Source: Pseudomonas sp. PB101 (GTDB lineage Bacteria; Pseudomonadota; Gammaproteobacteria; Pseudomonadales; Pseudomonadaceae). Taken from it: a stretch of DNA of 44,267 bases. Location: contig NZ_RWIR01000039.1 in NCBI RefSeq assembly GCF_009764265.1, positions 1-44,267 of the forward strand, given 5' to 3'. The notes beneath the pieces were generated by a model. The model was not told the DNA's origin. It saw only the letters and a program-made list of their open reading frames with translations, and ran no database searches. The position numbers and the translations under genes are program-made. Shown one piece after another: positions 34,107 to 42,024 of the stretch (the stretch's first letter is position 1; each line of letters begins with the position of its first letter).

Positions 34107-34775
34107 TCAGCGCTCGCCCGCACAGGCCAGTCGACCGCCGCTGAGCAAGGCTTTTTCCGCCAGCCGCGCCGCCACGCCGGGACTGTGGGTGACCATCAGC
34201 AGGCTGGTGGGACTGTCGTCGAGCAGCTCCAGCAATAACTGCAGCACCTCGGCGCCGGTGCTTTCATCGAGGCTGCCGGTGGGCTCGTCGGCCAGCAGCA
34301 ATGGCGGGCGCGACGCCAGCGCCCGCCCCAGTGCGACCCGTTGTTGCTGGCCACCGGACAGTTGCTCCGGGTAGCGCCGCAGCAGCTCGCCCAGGCCCAG
34401 GCGCCGCACCAGGTGTGCTTGCCAGCGTGGGTCATGACGCCCCGCCAGCCGTGCCTGAATCGCCAGGTTGTCTTCGACCCGCAGGCTGCCGATCAGGTTG
34501 AATTGCTGGAACACCAGGCCGATTTGCGTACGACGCCAGTGCGCCAGTTGTCCTTCATTCATCTGTTCCAGGCGATGCTCGCCACAGTGGATGCTGCCGC
34601 GATCGATCCTGTCCAGCCCGGCAATCAGGTGCAGCAAGGTGCTTTTGCCACTGCCCGACTCACCCATCAGCGCCAGGCTGCTGCCGGGCCTGAGCGTCAG
34701 GTCGACGCCTTGCAGCACCGGCAGCGGCCCCTGCGCAGTGGCGTAGCTTTTGAAAACGCCGTGGACTTCAAGCAT
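34107..34775 (-). CDS. ABC transporter ATP-binding protein, LolD/MacB-like
   Basis: A 222-residue ATPase with Walker A GESGSGKS (38-45), Q-loop VFQQFNL, signature LSGGQQQR (about 139-146), Walker B LLLADEPT (about 159-166) and H-loop VTHS. This subfamily drives FtsX-type permeases that move or extract lipids, lipoproteins or peptides. First gene of the leftward three-gene operon; GGTGA precedes the ATG. The 135 bases upstream are shared with the divergent sulfatase gene. Confidence 0.93.
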   Translation of the reverse strand: MLEVHGVFKSYATAQGPLPVLQGVDLTLRPGSSLALMGESGSGKSTLLHLIAGLDRIDRGSIHCGEHRLEQMNEGQLAHWRRTQIGLVFQQFNLIGSLRVEDNLAIQARLAGRHDPRWQAHLVRRLGLGELLRRYPEQLSGGQQQRVALGRALASRPPLLLADEPTGSLDESTGAEVLQLLLELLDDSPTSLLMVTHSPGVAARLAEKALLSGGRLACAGER

Positions 34776-34910
34776 GGCTCACCTGTCGGGTATGCGAGGC
34801 CCAAGGATAGCGGCCCTGAATGGTTTTTGTCCGGTGACGCTCATCGCCCCGCCGCCCCACCACCCTACCCTCGAGGCTGGTCCAGCCATAACGATAAAAA
34901 CGGAGACGCC

Positions 34911-36884
34911 ATGCCTCGTTTCACCCTCAGCCCTCGCGGGCTGCTCGCTTGCCTGATCACTGCCTGCCTCGCACAAACGGTGGTCGCCGCCGATGCGCCG
35001 GTCGCGGTCAGCCCGCAGACCAAGGCCAGTAACGCCGCCGTGTTGCAACAACTGCCCTTCACCGACCGCACCGACTACGAGTCGGTCAGCAAGGGCCTGA
35101 TCGCGCCGTTCAAGGGCCAGGTCAAGGACGCCTCGGGCAAGGTCATCTGGGACATCCAGGCCTACGATTTCCTCAGCAAGGACCAGGCCCCGGAGTCGGT
35201 CAACCCGAGTCTCTGGCGCCTGGCCCAGCTCAACGCCCACGCCGGTCTGTTCGAAGTCAGCCCACGCTTGTATCAGGTGCGCGGCCTCGACCTGGCGAAC
35301 ATGACCATCATCGAAGGCGACGACGGGCTGATCATCATCGACCCGCTGACCATGGCCGAAACGGCCAAGGCGGCGCTGGAGCTGTACTACCAGAATCGTC
35401 CGCACAAACCGGTGGTGGCGGTGATCTACAGCCACACCCACGTCGACCACTTCGGCGGCGTGCGCGGGGTCATCGACGAGGCCGACGTCAAGGCCGGCAA
35501 GGTCAAGGTGTTCGCCCCCGCCGGGTTCATGGAACACGTGATGAGCGAGAACGTCTATGCCGGCACCGCCATGAGTCGCCGCGCGCAGTTCCAGTTCGGC
35601 AGCCTGCTGCCCCGTGGCGATCACGGCCAGGTAGACGCGGGCCTGGGCAAAAGCTCGCCGAGCGGCGGCACCGTCACCCTGATCCCGCCCACCGACCTGA
35701 TCGACAAGGAACTGGAAACCCGCACCATCGCCGGCCTCGACGTGGAATTCCAGTTGACCCCGGGCACCGAGGCACCGGCGGAAATGAACCTGTACCTGCC
35801 GCAGTTGCGCGCCTTGTGCATGGCCGAAAACGCCACGCAAATGATGCACAACATCCTCACCCCGCGCGGCGCGCAAGTGCGCGACGCCAAGGCCTGGGCG
35901 CAGTACCTGGACAGCAGCCTGGCGCGTTACGGCGACAAGAGCGACGTGTTGTTCGCCCAGCACAACTGGCCGACCTGGGGCGGCGAACGCATCCGCACCT
36001 TCCTCGCCGACCAGCGCGACATGTACGCCTTCCTCAATGACCGCACCTTGCACCTGCTGAACCAGGGCCTGACCCCGCTGGAAATCGCCGACTCGATCAA
36101 GAAACTGCCCGGCAGCCTCGACCAGAAGTGGTACACCCGTGGCTACTACGGCTCGCTGAGCTTCAACACCCGCGCGGTGTATCAGCGCTACATGGGTTTC
36201 TATGACGGCAACCCGGCCAACCTCAATCCGCTGCCACCGGTAGAAACGGCCCGGCACACGGTCGAGGCCATGGGCGGTGAAACCGCGGTGCTGGAAAAAA
36301 TGCGTGGGGCGATCGCCAAGGGCGAATACCGCTGGGCCGCGCAACTGGGCAATCAGGTGCTGTTCGCCAACCCGGACAACGGCGAGGCGCGCAAAGCCCA
36401 GGCCGAGGCGCTGGAGCAAATGGGCTATCAAAGTGAAAACGCCACCTGGCGCAACATGTACCTGACCGGCGCCATGGAACTGCGCAACGGCGTGCCACCT
36501 CATGCGGGCACTTCGGTGTCGGTGGACATGGTGCGGGCGATGAGCCCCGAGATGTTCTTCGATTTCCTGGCGGTGCGCCTGGACAGTGAAAAGGCCGTGG
36601 GTCATGACCTGACCTTGAACTGGACCTTCGAAGACCTCAACAAAGACTTCAACCTGACCCTGCGCAATGGCGTGCTGACCCACCGTGCCGGGCTCAATGC
36701 TCAGGCGGATGCCGGTGTGAGCATGAGCAAGGCGACGCTGGAGCAGATCAGCCTCAAGCAGCTGGACATCCCGACGGCGATCCAGAAAGGCCTGATCAAG
36801 TTGCAAGGCAATGGCAAGAAGCTTGGGGAGCTGATGGGCAGCCTTGATACGTTTGCGCCGCAGTTCAATATCGTCACGCCTTGA
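34911..36884 (+). CDS. sdsA: Alkyl sulfatase of the SdsA1/metallo-beta-lactamase type
   Basis: A 657-residue secreted enzyme with signal peptide (LLACLITACLAQTVVAAD). The metallo-beta-lactamase domain has the di-zinc motif SHTHVDHFGG (about 174-183), with further ligands in LCMAENATQMMHN and FAQHNWPTWGG. A dimerisation region follows, then an SCP2-like domain (about 535-657: LAVRLDSEKAVGHDLTLNWTFEDLNKDFNLTLRNG). Relatives hydrolyse SDS and other primary alkyl sulfates, giving alcohol and sulfate. Length is as for P. aeruginosa SdsA1. Start at 34911 with CGGAGA upstream; an open frame to 34341 overlaps the ATPase gene. Divergent from the ABC-AttH operon. Confidence 0.92.
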   Translation: MPRFTLSPRGLLACLITACLAQTVVAADAPVAVSPQTKASNAAVLQQLPFTDRTDYESVSKGLIAPFKGQVKDASGKVIWDIQAYDFLSKDQAPESVNPSLWRLAQLNAHAGLFEVSPRLYQVRGLDLANMTIIEGDDGLIIIDPLTMAETAKAALELYYQNRPHKPVVAVIYSHTHVDHFGGVRGVIDEADVKAGKVKVFAPAGFMEHVMSENVYAGTAMSRRAQFQFGSLLPRGDHGQVDAGLGKSSPSGGTVTLIPPTDLIDKELETRTIAGLDVEFQLTPGTEAPAEMNLYLPQLRALCMAENATQMMHNILTPRGAQVRDAKAWAQYLDSSLARYGDKSDVLFAQHNWPTWGGERIRTFLADQRDMYAFLNDRTLHLLNQGLTPLEIADSIKKLPGSLDQKWYTRGYYGSLSFNTRAVYQRYMGFYDGNPANLNPLPPVETARHTVEAMGGETAVLEKMRGAIAKGEYRWAAQLGNQVLFANPDNGEARKAQAEALEQMGYQSENATWRNMYLTGAMELRNGVPPHAGTSVSVDMVRAMSPEMFFDFLAVRLDSEKAVGHDLTLNWTFEDLNKDFNLTLRNGVLTHRAGLNAQADAGVSMSKATLEQISLKQLDIPTAIQKGLIKLQGNGKKLGELMGSLDTFAPQFNIVTP

Positions 36885-36890
36885 TACCGT

Positions 36891-36984
36891 CTTCGCGAGC
36901 AGGCTCGCTCCCACTGGAATCCATGCCGTTCACAGCATTTGTGAACGACACAGAACCACTGTAGGAGCGAGCCTGCTCGCGAAG
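36891..36984. repeat. REP pair after the sulfatase gene
   Basis: Arms CTTCGCGAGCAGGCTCGCTCC (36891-36914) and the inverse (36958-36984), beginning seven bases after the stop codon. The right arm leads directly into partial repeat copy D. Confidence 0.88.
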
Positions 36985-37140
36985 GTCTGTCATTCGACGC
37001 TGGCTTGCGGGTGTACATATCCATTCCTGCGGTAACGGCCACCTAGGGTTCCGCCCTTACGGCGGGTGCCCACTGCGCAGAACCTGCGCTCGGCATCTCG
37101 ATATAGGGCAAGAAAATCAAAAGCAAAAGCAAGGCGGCCG
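36985..37140 (-). repeat. Structured repeat, internally deleted copy D
   Basis: Reading on the minus strand, bases 37140-36985 match copy B outer sequence (TTTGATTTTCTTGCCC, GGTTCTGCGCAGTGGGCA), then jump directly to CCGCCGTAAGGGCGGAACC and continue to GCGTCGAATGACAGACC. About 160 bases containing the central hairpin are missing. It is inverted relative to copy B (37345-37686), so the two form a large interrupted palindrome. Confidence 0.85.
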
Positions 37141-37170
37141 GATTCAACATCATCGTTGACTGACAGTCCG

Positions 37171-37280
37171 CCATCGCGGGCAAGCCCGCTCCCACAGGGT
37201 CCCGGTTGTGCACAAAGATTTTGGCCGACACAGAACCACTGTAGGAGCGACGGTGCGGCGATCCGACTTGCTCGCGATGG
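37171..37280. repeat. REP pair with 16-base insertion in one arm
   Basis: The left arm CCATCGCGGGCAAGCCCGCTCC (37171-37198) is a normal REP. The right arm (37239-37280) reads GTAGGAGCGA, a 16-base insert (37251-37266), then CTTGCTCGCGATGG. The insert is close to the reverse complement of the one at 9965-9980. Confidence 0.8.
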
Positions 37281-37344
37281 CGGCCTGGCAGCCTGGCAGC
37301 CGCCCCAATACATCAAGGTGAGCGCCCCTCCCCAAAAATAGGCC

Positions 37345-37686
37345 GACCGGTAGGTCGCCTCGCTTTGGCTTTTGATTTGGCTTTTGATCTTCTTGCCCCA
37401 TCGAGAGGCCGAGTGGAGGTTCTGCGCAGTGGGCAACCCGGCATGGATGCCGGGTTAGCCGCCCTCGGCCATGGATGGCCGATGGCGGCGGGCCCACGGA
37501 GCAGGACCGGAGCGAGGGAATGCCGAGCCTAGGCGAGGCACCGAACGCCAGGGGCAAGAGCCCTTGGTTACTTGGGGCCGGGCGGCGTTCCGCTCTTCCA
37601 AGTGACCCGCCGTAAGGGCGGAACCATAAGCCGCCGTTACCGCAGCAATGGATATGTACACCCGCAAGCCAGCGTCGAATGACAGA
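37345..37686 (+). repeat. Structured dispersed repeat, full copy B
   Basis: The core 37418-37686 is nearly identical to the inverse of 44001-44267 except in the central hairpin. Elements: palindrome AACCCGGCATGGATGCCGGG (from 37435), GC-rich paired block, GCCGAGCCTAGGCGAGGC, central stem GGTTACTTGG (37566-37575)/CCAAGTGACC (37598-37607), hairpin CCGCC-GTAAG-GGCGG, and an end GATATGTACACCCGCAAGCC...GACAGACC. Bases 37345-37417 are shared with copy D. No gene is supported in 36885-37777. Confidence 0.88.
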
Positions 37687-37714
37687 CCTTCGCGAGCAGG
37701 CTCGCTCCTACAGG
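37687..37714. repeat. Single REP joined to repeat copy B
   Basis: CTTCGCGAGCAGGCTCGCTC... directly follows the end of copy B. The same junction (repeat end plus REP of the CGAGC type) is found at copies C and D, so the REP is a fixed part of the repeat end. Confidence 0.85.
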
Positions 37715-37777
37715 ATCCCGAGGTTCCCGGTTGTGCGCAAAGACTTGGACCGACACAAATCCTGCCCGCGATGCTCT

Positions 37778-39169
37778 TCAAGCAGACACCACTTCAACCA
37801 CCGGCATTTGCCAGCGCTGATTGACCACCTGCTGCCCAGGTCCATACAGGCGCAGGACCAGGCTGAACGCCCCGCTTGCAGGTGTCGGCAACCAGTTGCT
37901 CTGCGCAGTTGGAGCGGTATTCTGCAGGATCAACGTCATCCCGCCGTCCGCGTCCATCTGCAGTTGATCCCGGCTGCTCAGGCAGTAACGATTGATCGGG
38001 TTGGCCACCAGTTGCCGGTCCGGCAGGTCATACAAGGTCAGCGACCAGAACTCGCTGGCCGGCGGCAGTTGACCCGGTGCGAAGCGCAGGCGATAGCTTC
38101 GCCCGCCCTGCAAGGGTTGCCCCTGATTGTCCAGGCGAGTGCCGGTGTAGAAGGCCTCCTCCACGCTGTTGCCGTAGATGCCGACACTCGCCGCGACAGC
38201 GCGGTTGAGGTAGTTGCCGTTCAGCGCTGCGCGAGTGCCGAACAGGCCGAGGGTGGTGCGTACCTGGCTCACCGCGGCTTGCAGTTGCGCCTGGGCCTCC
38301 TGGATTCCGGCAAGCAGTGCCTCGCGCGTAGCTTGCGGCAACGTTGCCGGGTCGAAACCCTGGCCGGGCACGATACCGATTCGTGCAAAGCGTGCGCGCA
38401 AGGCTTGTTCGGAAGGTTGCGTGGGGCACAGGCTGAGGATCTGGTTGAGCGCCGCAATGAACTCCAACCCCAACCCGGTCTTGCTGTCCCAGGGGCGCCA
38501 GCCAATCACCGGTGCCGCTGCGGGTGGTGCACTGCCGATGTATTCATGCAACGAACGCAACCCGTATTGCTGCTGCAAGGCTCGCACCGCCGGCAGGTCC
38601 CCGGCGTTTTTCAGGCCCGTTCTTCCGAGCACCATGACGATTTCGGTTTCACTGCGCAGCACCGCCTGGACGCCGTCCGGTGTCGGGCCTTGCCAATCGG
38701 GGCCGGCGATCAGGTAATTGCCCGCTTCGCGCCCGGTGCCGAGCACGCCGACATAGGCAAAGTTGTGGGTGTATTGGTCGACCAGTTGAAGCACGTAATA
38801 GCGCTCGTCATCGACCGCCGGCACGCTCAGCACCTGGGGTTCGCTGCGCAGGTCGAGCCAGGCCCAGGAGTACGGCGTGTCGTTGTTCGGCGTGACGATG
38901 TCGCGGTTGTCCGGGGTGAACAGCTCGCTGTAATGACGAAAGCGGTTGAAGCCGCCGACGTACTCCGGCGCAGCCGGGTTGAGCGCCTGTTTTTCCATGG
39001 TCTGGTAGTGCATGAGCATCGGATAGGCGTAGATCCACGCCTGCCGCGCAATGGCCCGAAGCTCATCGGCATCGGCATCGGCGGCCAGCAACCAGCCTGG
39101 CAACATCAGGCTTGCTCCCAGTACCCCCATGCTGCCCAGCATCCGGCGGCGACTGAACATCAGGTTCAT
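37778..39169 (-). CDS. DUF1254/DUF1214 secreted protein with Tat signal
   Basis: A 463-residue protein. FSRRRMLGSMGVLGASLMLPGWLLAAD carries a twin-arginine motif, suggesting export in folded state. The DUF1254 part (about 40-180) shows YAYPMLMHYQTM, TPNNDTPYSWAWLDLRSEP and YVLQLVDQYTHNFAY; the DUF1214 part (about 300-460) shows EFWSLTLYD, NPINRY, DADGGMTLILQ and NWLPTPASGAFSLVLRLY. No biochemical role is known to me. The start overlaps the stop of the upstream paralogue by four bases (39166-39169), so they are coupled. Last gene of the cluster. Confidence 0.88.
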   Translation of the reverse strand: MNLMFSRRRMLGSMGVLGASLMLPGWLLAADADADELRAIARQAWIYAYPMLMHYQTMEKQALNPAAPEYVGGFNRFRHYSELFTPDNRDIVTPNNDTPYSWAWLDLRSEPQVLSVPAVDDERYYVLQLVDQYTHNFAYVGVLGTGREAGNYLIAGPDWQGPTPDGVQAVLRSETEIVMVLGRTGLKNAGDLPAVRALQQQYGLRSLHEYIGSAPPAAAPVIGWRPWDSKTGLGLEFIAALNQILSLCPTQPSEQALRARFARIGIVPGQGFDPATLPQATREALLAGIQEAQAQLQAAVSQVRTTLGLFGTRAALNGNYLNRAVAASVGIYGNSVEEAFYTGTRLDNQGQPLQGGRSYRLRFAPGQLPPASEFWSLTLYDLPDRQLVANPINRYCLSSRDQLQMDADGGMTLILQNTAPTAQSNWLPTPASGAFSLVLRLYGPGQQVVNQRWQMPVVEVVSA

Positions 39170-40515
39170 GATTCGATCCTCGTTATCGTCGGCAACTGAT
39201 AACTTCCGTCCAATGCCCCGCCCTTGGGCAGGTACAGGCGCAGCAACAGGTTGAACGGACCTTGCGGTGTCGGCAGCCAGTTGCCCTGCGGCGCAGCCTT
39301 GGGCGTTTCGCCTTGCAGGATCAGGGTCAGGCCGCCGTCGGCATCGTATTGTAGACCAGGGCTGCGATCACCCAGGGCATAACGCTGGATAGGGTTGGCG
39401 GCGAGCAACTGGGTCTTGCCGTCATACAAGGTCAGCGACCAGAACGCGTTCACCGGCGGCAATTGCCCGGCGGGGAAATGCAGGCGATAGGCGTGCCGGC
39501 CGTCGAGCATCTGCCCCTTTGCATCGTGCAGTGCCATCGGGTACAGCGCTTCCACCGCGTTGTTGGCATAGATGTAGCGCCAGGCGACCGCAGCGCGGGT
39601 CAGGTCGTCGTCGCCAAACTTGCCGACGTTGGCCGGCGACGGGAGCCAGCCCTGCTGCTCCACCGACAGCTGGCTGGAGGCTGCGCGCACCTGCTCGCGA
39701 CCGGCTTCGGCACCCTCGGCGACGGCTTCGCTCAAGTCCGCCGGGGCCTGGAATGCAACGCCCGGCTTCACCCCGATGGCGGCGAAACGGGCGAGTTTTT
39801 CCTGCTCGCCGGCGCTCCACTGGTGCAGCGGCGCCAACGCGTTGAAGGTGCTGAACAGCGTCTGCGCCGGCCCCTGTCGGGTGTCCGCATAGGCTGGCAG
39901 TTGCAGCGCTGCCGACGGTTCAGGTGGCGCGCCGCCGCTGACTTTGGACAGTGGTTGCAATGCATAACCGGTCAGCACGTTGGCGGCGTCCTTCTGGTCG
40001 GCATCGCCCTTGACCTCGGTGCGTCCCAGCAGGAACACCAACCGGCTCGGTGAGCGGATTACGCCGCTGATGCCCGCCGGTACCTCACCCCGCCAATCCG
40101 GACCGGCAATCAGGTAGCGCCCCGCCTGATCACCCGTGGCGCGGGTGCCGATGTAGTCGAGGTTGTCGGTGCGCATGTCGACCAGCTGGAAGCTGTAGTA
40201 GCGACCTTGCACGGCCGGCACATCGAGCACCATCGGTTCGCTGCGCAGATCGAGCAAGGCACGGGAGTAGAACGTGTCGTTGTTCGGCGACACCACTTTG
40301 TTGTCTTGCGGGCCGAGCAGGCGCGGTTCGCTGTAGAGACGGTTGAACGGCAGCTTCGCGGCGATGGCGCTGAGCACCTTGTCGTGTTCGACGGTGGCGA
40401 AGGCGAACACGTAGGCCTCTTGCGCCAACGCCTTCGCCTGGGATTGATCGAGGGTTGTGGCGTGAACAGTGCCCAGGCTCGCGCCCAGGGCCAGTGCGGA
40501 TATCCAGTGGCGCAC
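39166..40515 (-). CDS. DUF1254/DUF1214 secreted protein with Sec signal
   Basis: A 449-residue paralogue of the following gene, sharing SPNNDTFYSRALLDLRSEPMV, YYSFQLVDMRTDNLDYIG, IAGPDWRG, FWSLTLYD, NPIQRYALGD, DADGGLTLILQ and GNWLPTPQGPFNLLLRLY. The N-terminus (HWISALALGASLGTVHA) is an ordinary Sec signal, unlike the Tat signal of its neighbour. The start is the GTG at 40515: AAAGGAG lies seven bases upstream, whereas the open frame to 40542 has no support. A REP pair separates it from the DUF1329 gene. Function unknown. Confidence 0.87.
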   Translation of the reverse strand: MRHWISALALGASLGTVHATTLDQSQAKALAQEAYVFAFATVEHDKVLSAIAAKLPFNRLYSEPRLLGPQDNKVVSPNNDTFYSRALLDLRSEPMVLDVPAVQGRYYSFQLVDMRTDNLDYIGTRATGDQAGRYLIAGPDWRGEVPAGISGVIRSPSRLVFLLGRTEVKGDADQKDAANVLTGYALQPLSKVSGGAPPEPSAALQLPAYADTRQGPAQTLFSTFNALAPLHQWSAGEQEKLARFAAIGVKPGVAFQAPADLSEAVAEGAEAGREQVRAASSQLSVEQQGWLPSPANVGKFGDDDLTRAAVAWRYIYANNAVEALYPMALHDAKGQMLDGRHAYRLHFPAGQLPPVNAFWSLTLYDGKTQLLAANPIQRYALGDRSPGLQYDADGGLTLILQGETPKAAPQGNWLPTPQGPFNLLLRLYLPKGGALDGSYQLPTITRIES

Positions 40516-40555
40516 GGTAGGTCTCCTTTGTGGAATCAACAATGCACCACAACCC

Positions 40556-40650
40556 CCTGTGGGAGCGGGCTTGCCCGCGATGGCGGTGTGTCAGACAGCA
40601 ATGTCGTCGACTGACACTCCCACATCGCGGGCAAGCCCGCTCCCACAGGG
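40556..40650. repeat. REP pair inside the envelope cluster
   Basis: Arms CTGTGGGAGCGGGCTTGCCC... (40556-40581) and the inverse (40624-40650), in the 160-base gap between the DUF1329 and the first DUF1254 gene. As a transcribed double hairpin it could lower downstream expression or protect the upstream message. Confidence 0.9.
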
Positions 40651-40675
40651 ACTTGCGGTGGTGCTGCAATACGAT

Positions 40676-42013
40676 TTACTTGGCCCAGCGCCGCAGGTCC
40701 GACGGGGTGTAGTCGTCGGTCTTGGCGGCGAAGCCCACGCGCATCGGTTCGGTCTCTTCGTTGGCCAGGCCGCCGGCGTAGTAGCGCCCGGAAATCAGGT
40801 CGTATGAAGTTTCCAGCACGTTGTAGGTGAAGCCGTGGTCGTACTGTTGAATCGCGTGCAGTTCACCGCTGCGCCACAGTTCACCGCGGCTGTCGTACTG
40901 GTCCGACTGCGCGATCTGCCAGCTGTCCTCGTCCACATAGAAGCGGCGCTTGGCATAGATGTGCCGGGCACCCGGCTTGAGGGTCGCCTCCACCACCCAC
41001 ACGCGGTGTTTCTCGTAGCGGGCCAGGTCCTGGTTGACGTGGTTGGGCTGGATCACGGTGTCGTACTTGAGGTCGCGGCTGCCGATCTTGTAGCTGTTGT
41101 AGGGGATGAACAGCTCTTGCTTGCCCACCAGTTTCCAGTCGAAACGGTCCGGTGCACCGTTGTAGCCGTCGATGTTGTCGGCGGTGATCAGGCCGTTGCT
41201 GTAACGGGCGCTGTTGTCGTAGGCGATCATCGGCGCACGACGCACGCGACGTTGCCCCGGCAGGTATTGCCAGGCCGAACGCGGCTCGGCGACCTGGTCG
41301 ATCGGCTCATGCACCAGCACCGCCTCGCCGGACAGGCGCGCCGGTTCCAGCACCCGGCTCTTGAACATGAACAGGATGTTCGAGTTGGGTTCCAGCCCGC
41401 CGACGGTGTCGGCGAAGTTGATCAAGGACTGGTTGCGCACGTAGCTGGTGGCGCCGTTTTCACGCACCAGCGCCGAGCTGCTGATGCGCTCGTAACTGCC
41501 GCCGCGATAACGGGTCATGTGGTTCCACATCACCTCCAGGCCTTCGGTGGGCAATGGAAACGGAATACCCCTGGCGTAGTCGTGCAGGCCGTTGCCACCA
41601 TCGGCCATGCTGGTCTTGGCCACGTTGTCGCGGCTCGCCGCCAGCACATCCTTGGGCAGGTTGGCGCTGCGATGGCTCGGGTAGATGTTCATCTTGTAGG
41701 TGTCGGGAAAACGCTTGAACAGCGCGACTTGCCCGGGGCTGAGAAACTTCTCGTACTGCGCCACGCTCTTCGCCGTGACGGTGAACAACGGTTTCTCGGC
41801 GGCATACGGGTCGCTGTAGCCGCCCTTGCTGTCGACGGTGCCGGCGTTGCTCGCCAGACCACCGGTCCAGGCCGGAATGCTGCCGTCGGCATTGGCCGCC
41901 ATTTCCGAACCCATGGGGGTCAGGGTCTTGCCCAGGGCCGCCGAATCGGTGCCTTTGGCCTGAGCCAGGCCGACGGTGCAGGCCAGGGCCAGCACGCACA
42001 ATTGCATACGCAT
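40676..42013 (-). CDS. DUF1329 periplasmic protein (LolA/LolB-like fold)
   Basis: A 445-residue secreted protein with signal peptide MRMQLCVLALACTVGLAQA. Family features: LTPMGSEMAANADGSIPAWTGG near the mature start, YEKFLSPGQVALFKRFPDTYKMNIYPSHR, and a C-terminal half with LPGQRRVRRAPMIAYD, YEKHRVWVVEATLKPGARHIYAKRRFYVDED and DEDSWQIAQSDQYDSRG. DUF1329 proteins resemble outer-membrane lipoprotein-sorting proteins and are nearly always next to DUF1302 barrels, as here (11-base gap). AAGGAGAACC precedes the ATG. It probably carries a hydrophobic ligand between membranes; the ligand is unknown. Confidence 0.9.
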   Translation of the reverse strand: MRMQLCVLALACTVGLAQAKGTDSAALGKTLTPMGSEMAANADGSIPAWTGGLASNAGTVDSKGGYSDPYAAEKPLFTVTAKSVAQYEKFLSPGQVALFKRFPDTYKMNIYPSHRSANLPKDVLAASRDNVAKTSMADGGNGLHDYARGIPFPLPTEGLEVMWNHMTRYRGGSYERISSSALVRENGATSYVRNQSLINFADTVGGLEPNSNILFMFKSRVLEPARLSGEAVLVHEPIDQVAEPRSAWQYLPGQRRVRRAPMIAYDNSARYSNGLITADNIDGYNGAPDRFDWKLVGKQELFIPYNSYKIGSRDLKYDTVIQPNHVNQDLARYEKHRVWVVEATLKPGARHIYAKRRFYVDEDSWQIAQSDQYDSRGELWRSGELHAIQQYDHGFTYNVLETSYDLISGRYYAGGLANEETEPMRVGFAAKTDDYTPSDLRRWAK

Positions 42014-42024
42014 AACGGTTCTCC

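Noticed and set aside
34779..36914. 711-codon open frame on the minus strand opposite the sulfatase gene
   Set aside because: It is exactly antisense to a well-supported SdsA-type gene, is His/Gln/Val-rich without domains, and results from GC-rich third positions.
37679..39199. 506-codon plus-strand frame opposite the DUF1254 gene
   Set aside because: Begins in a REP and is antisense to a gene with clear family motifs and a signal peptide.
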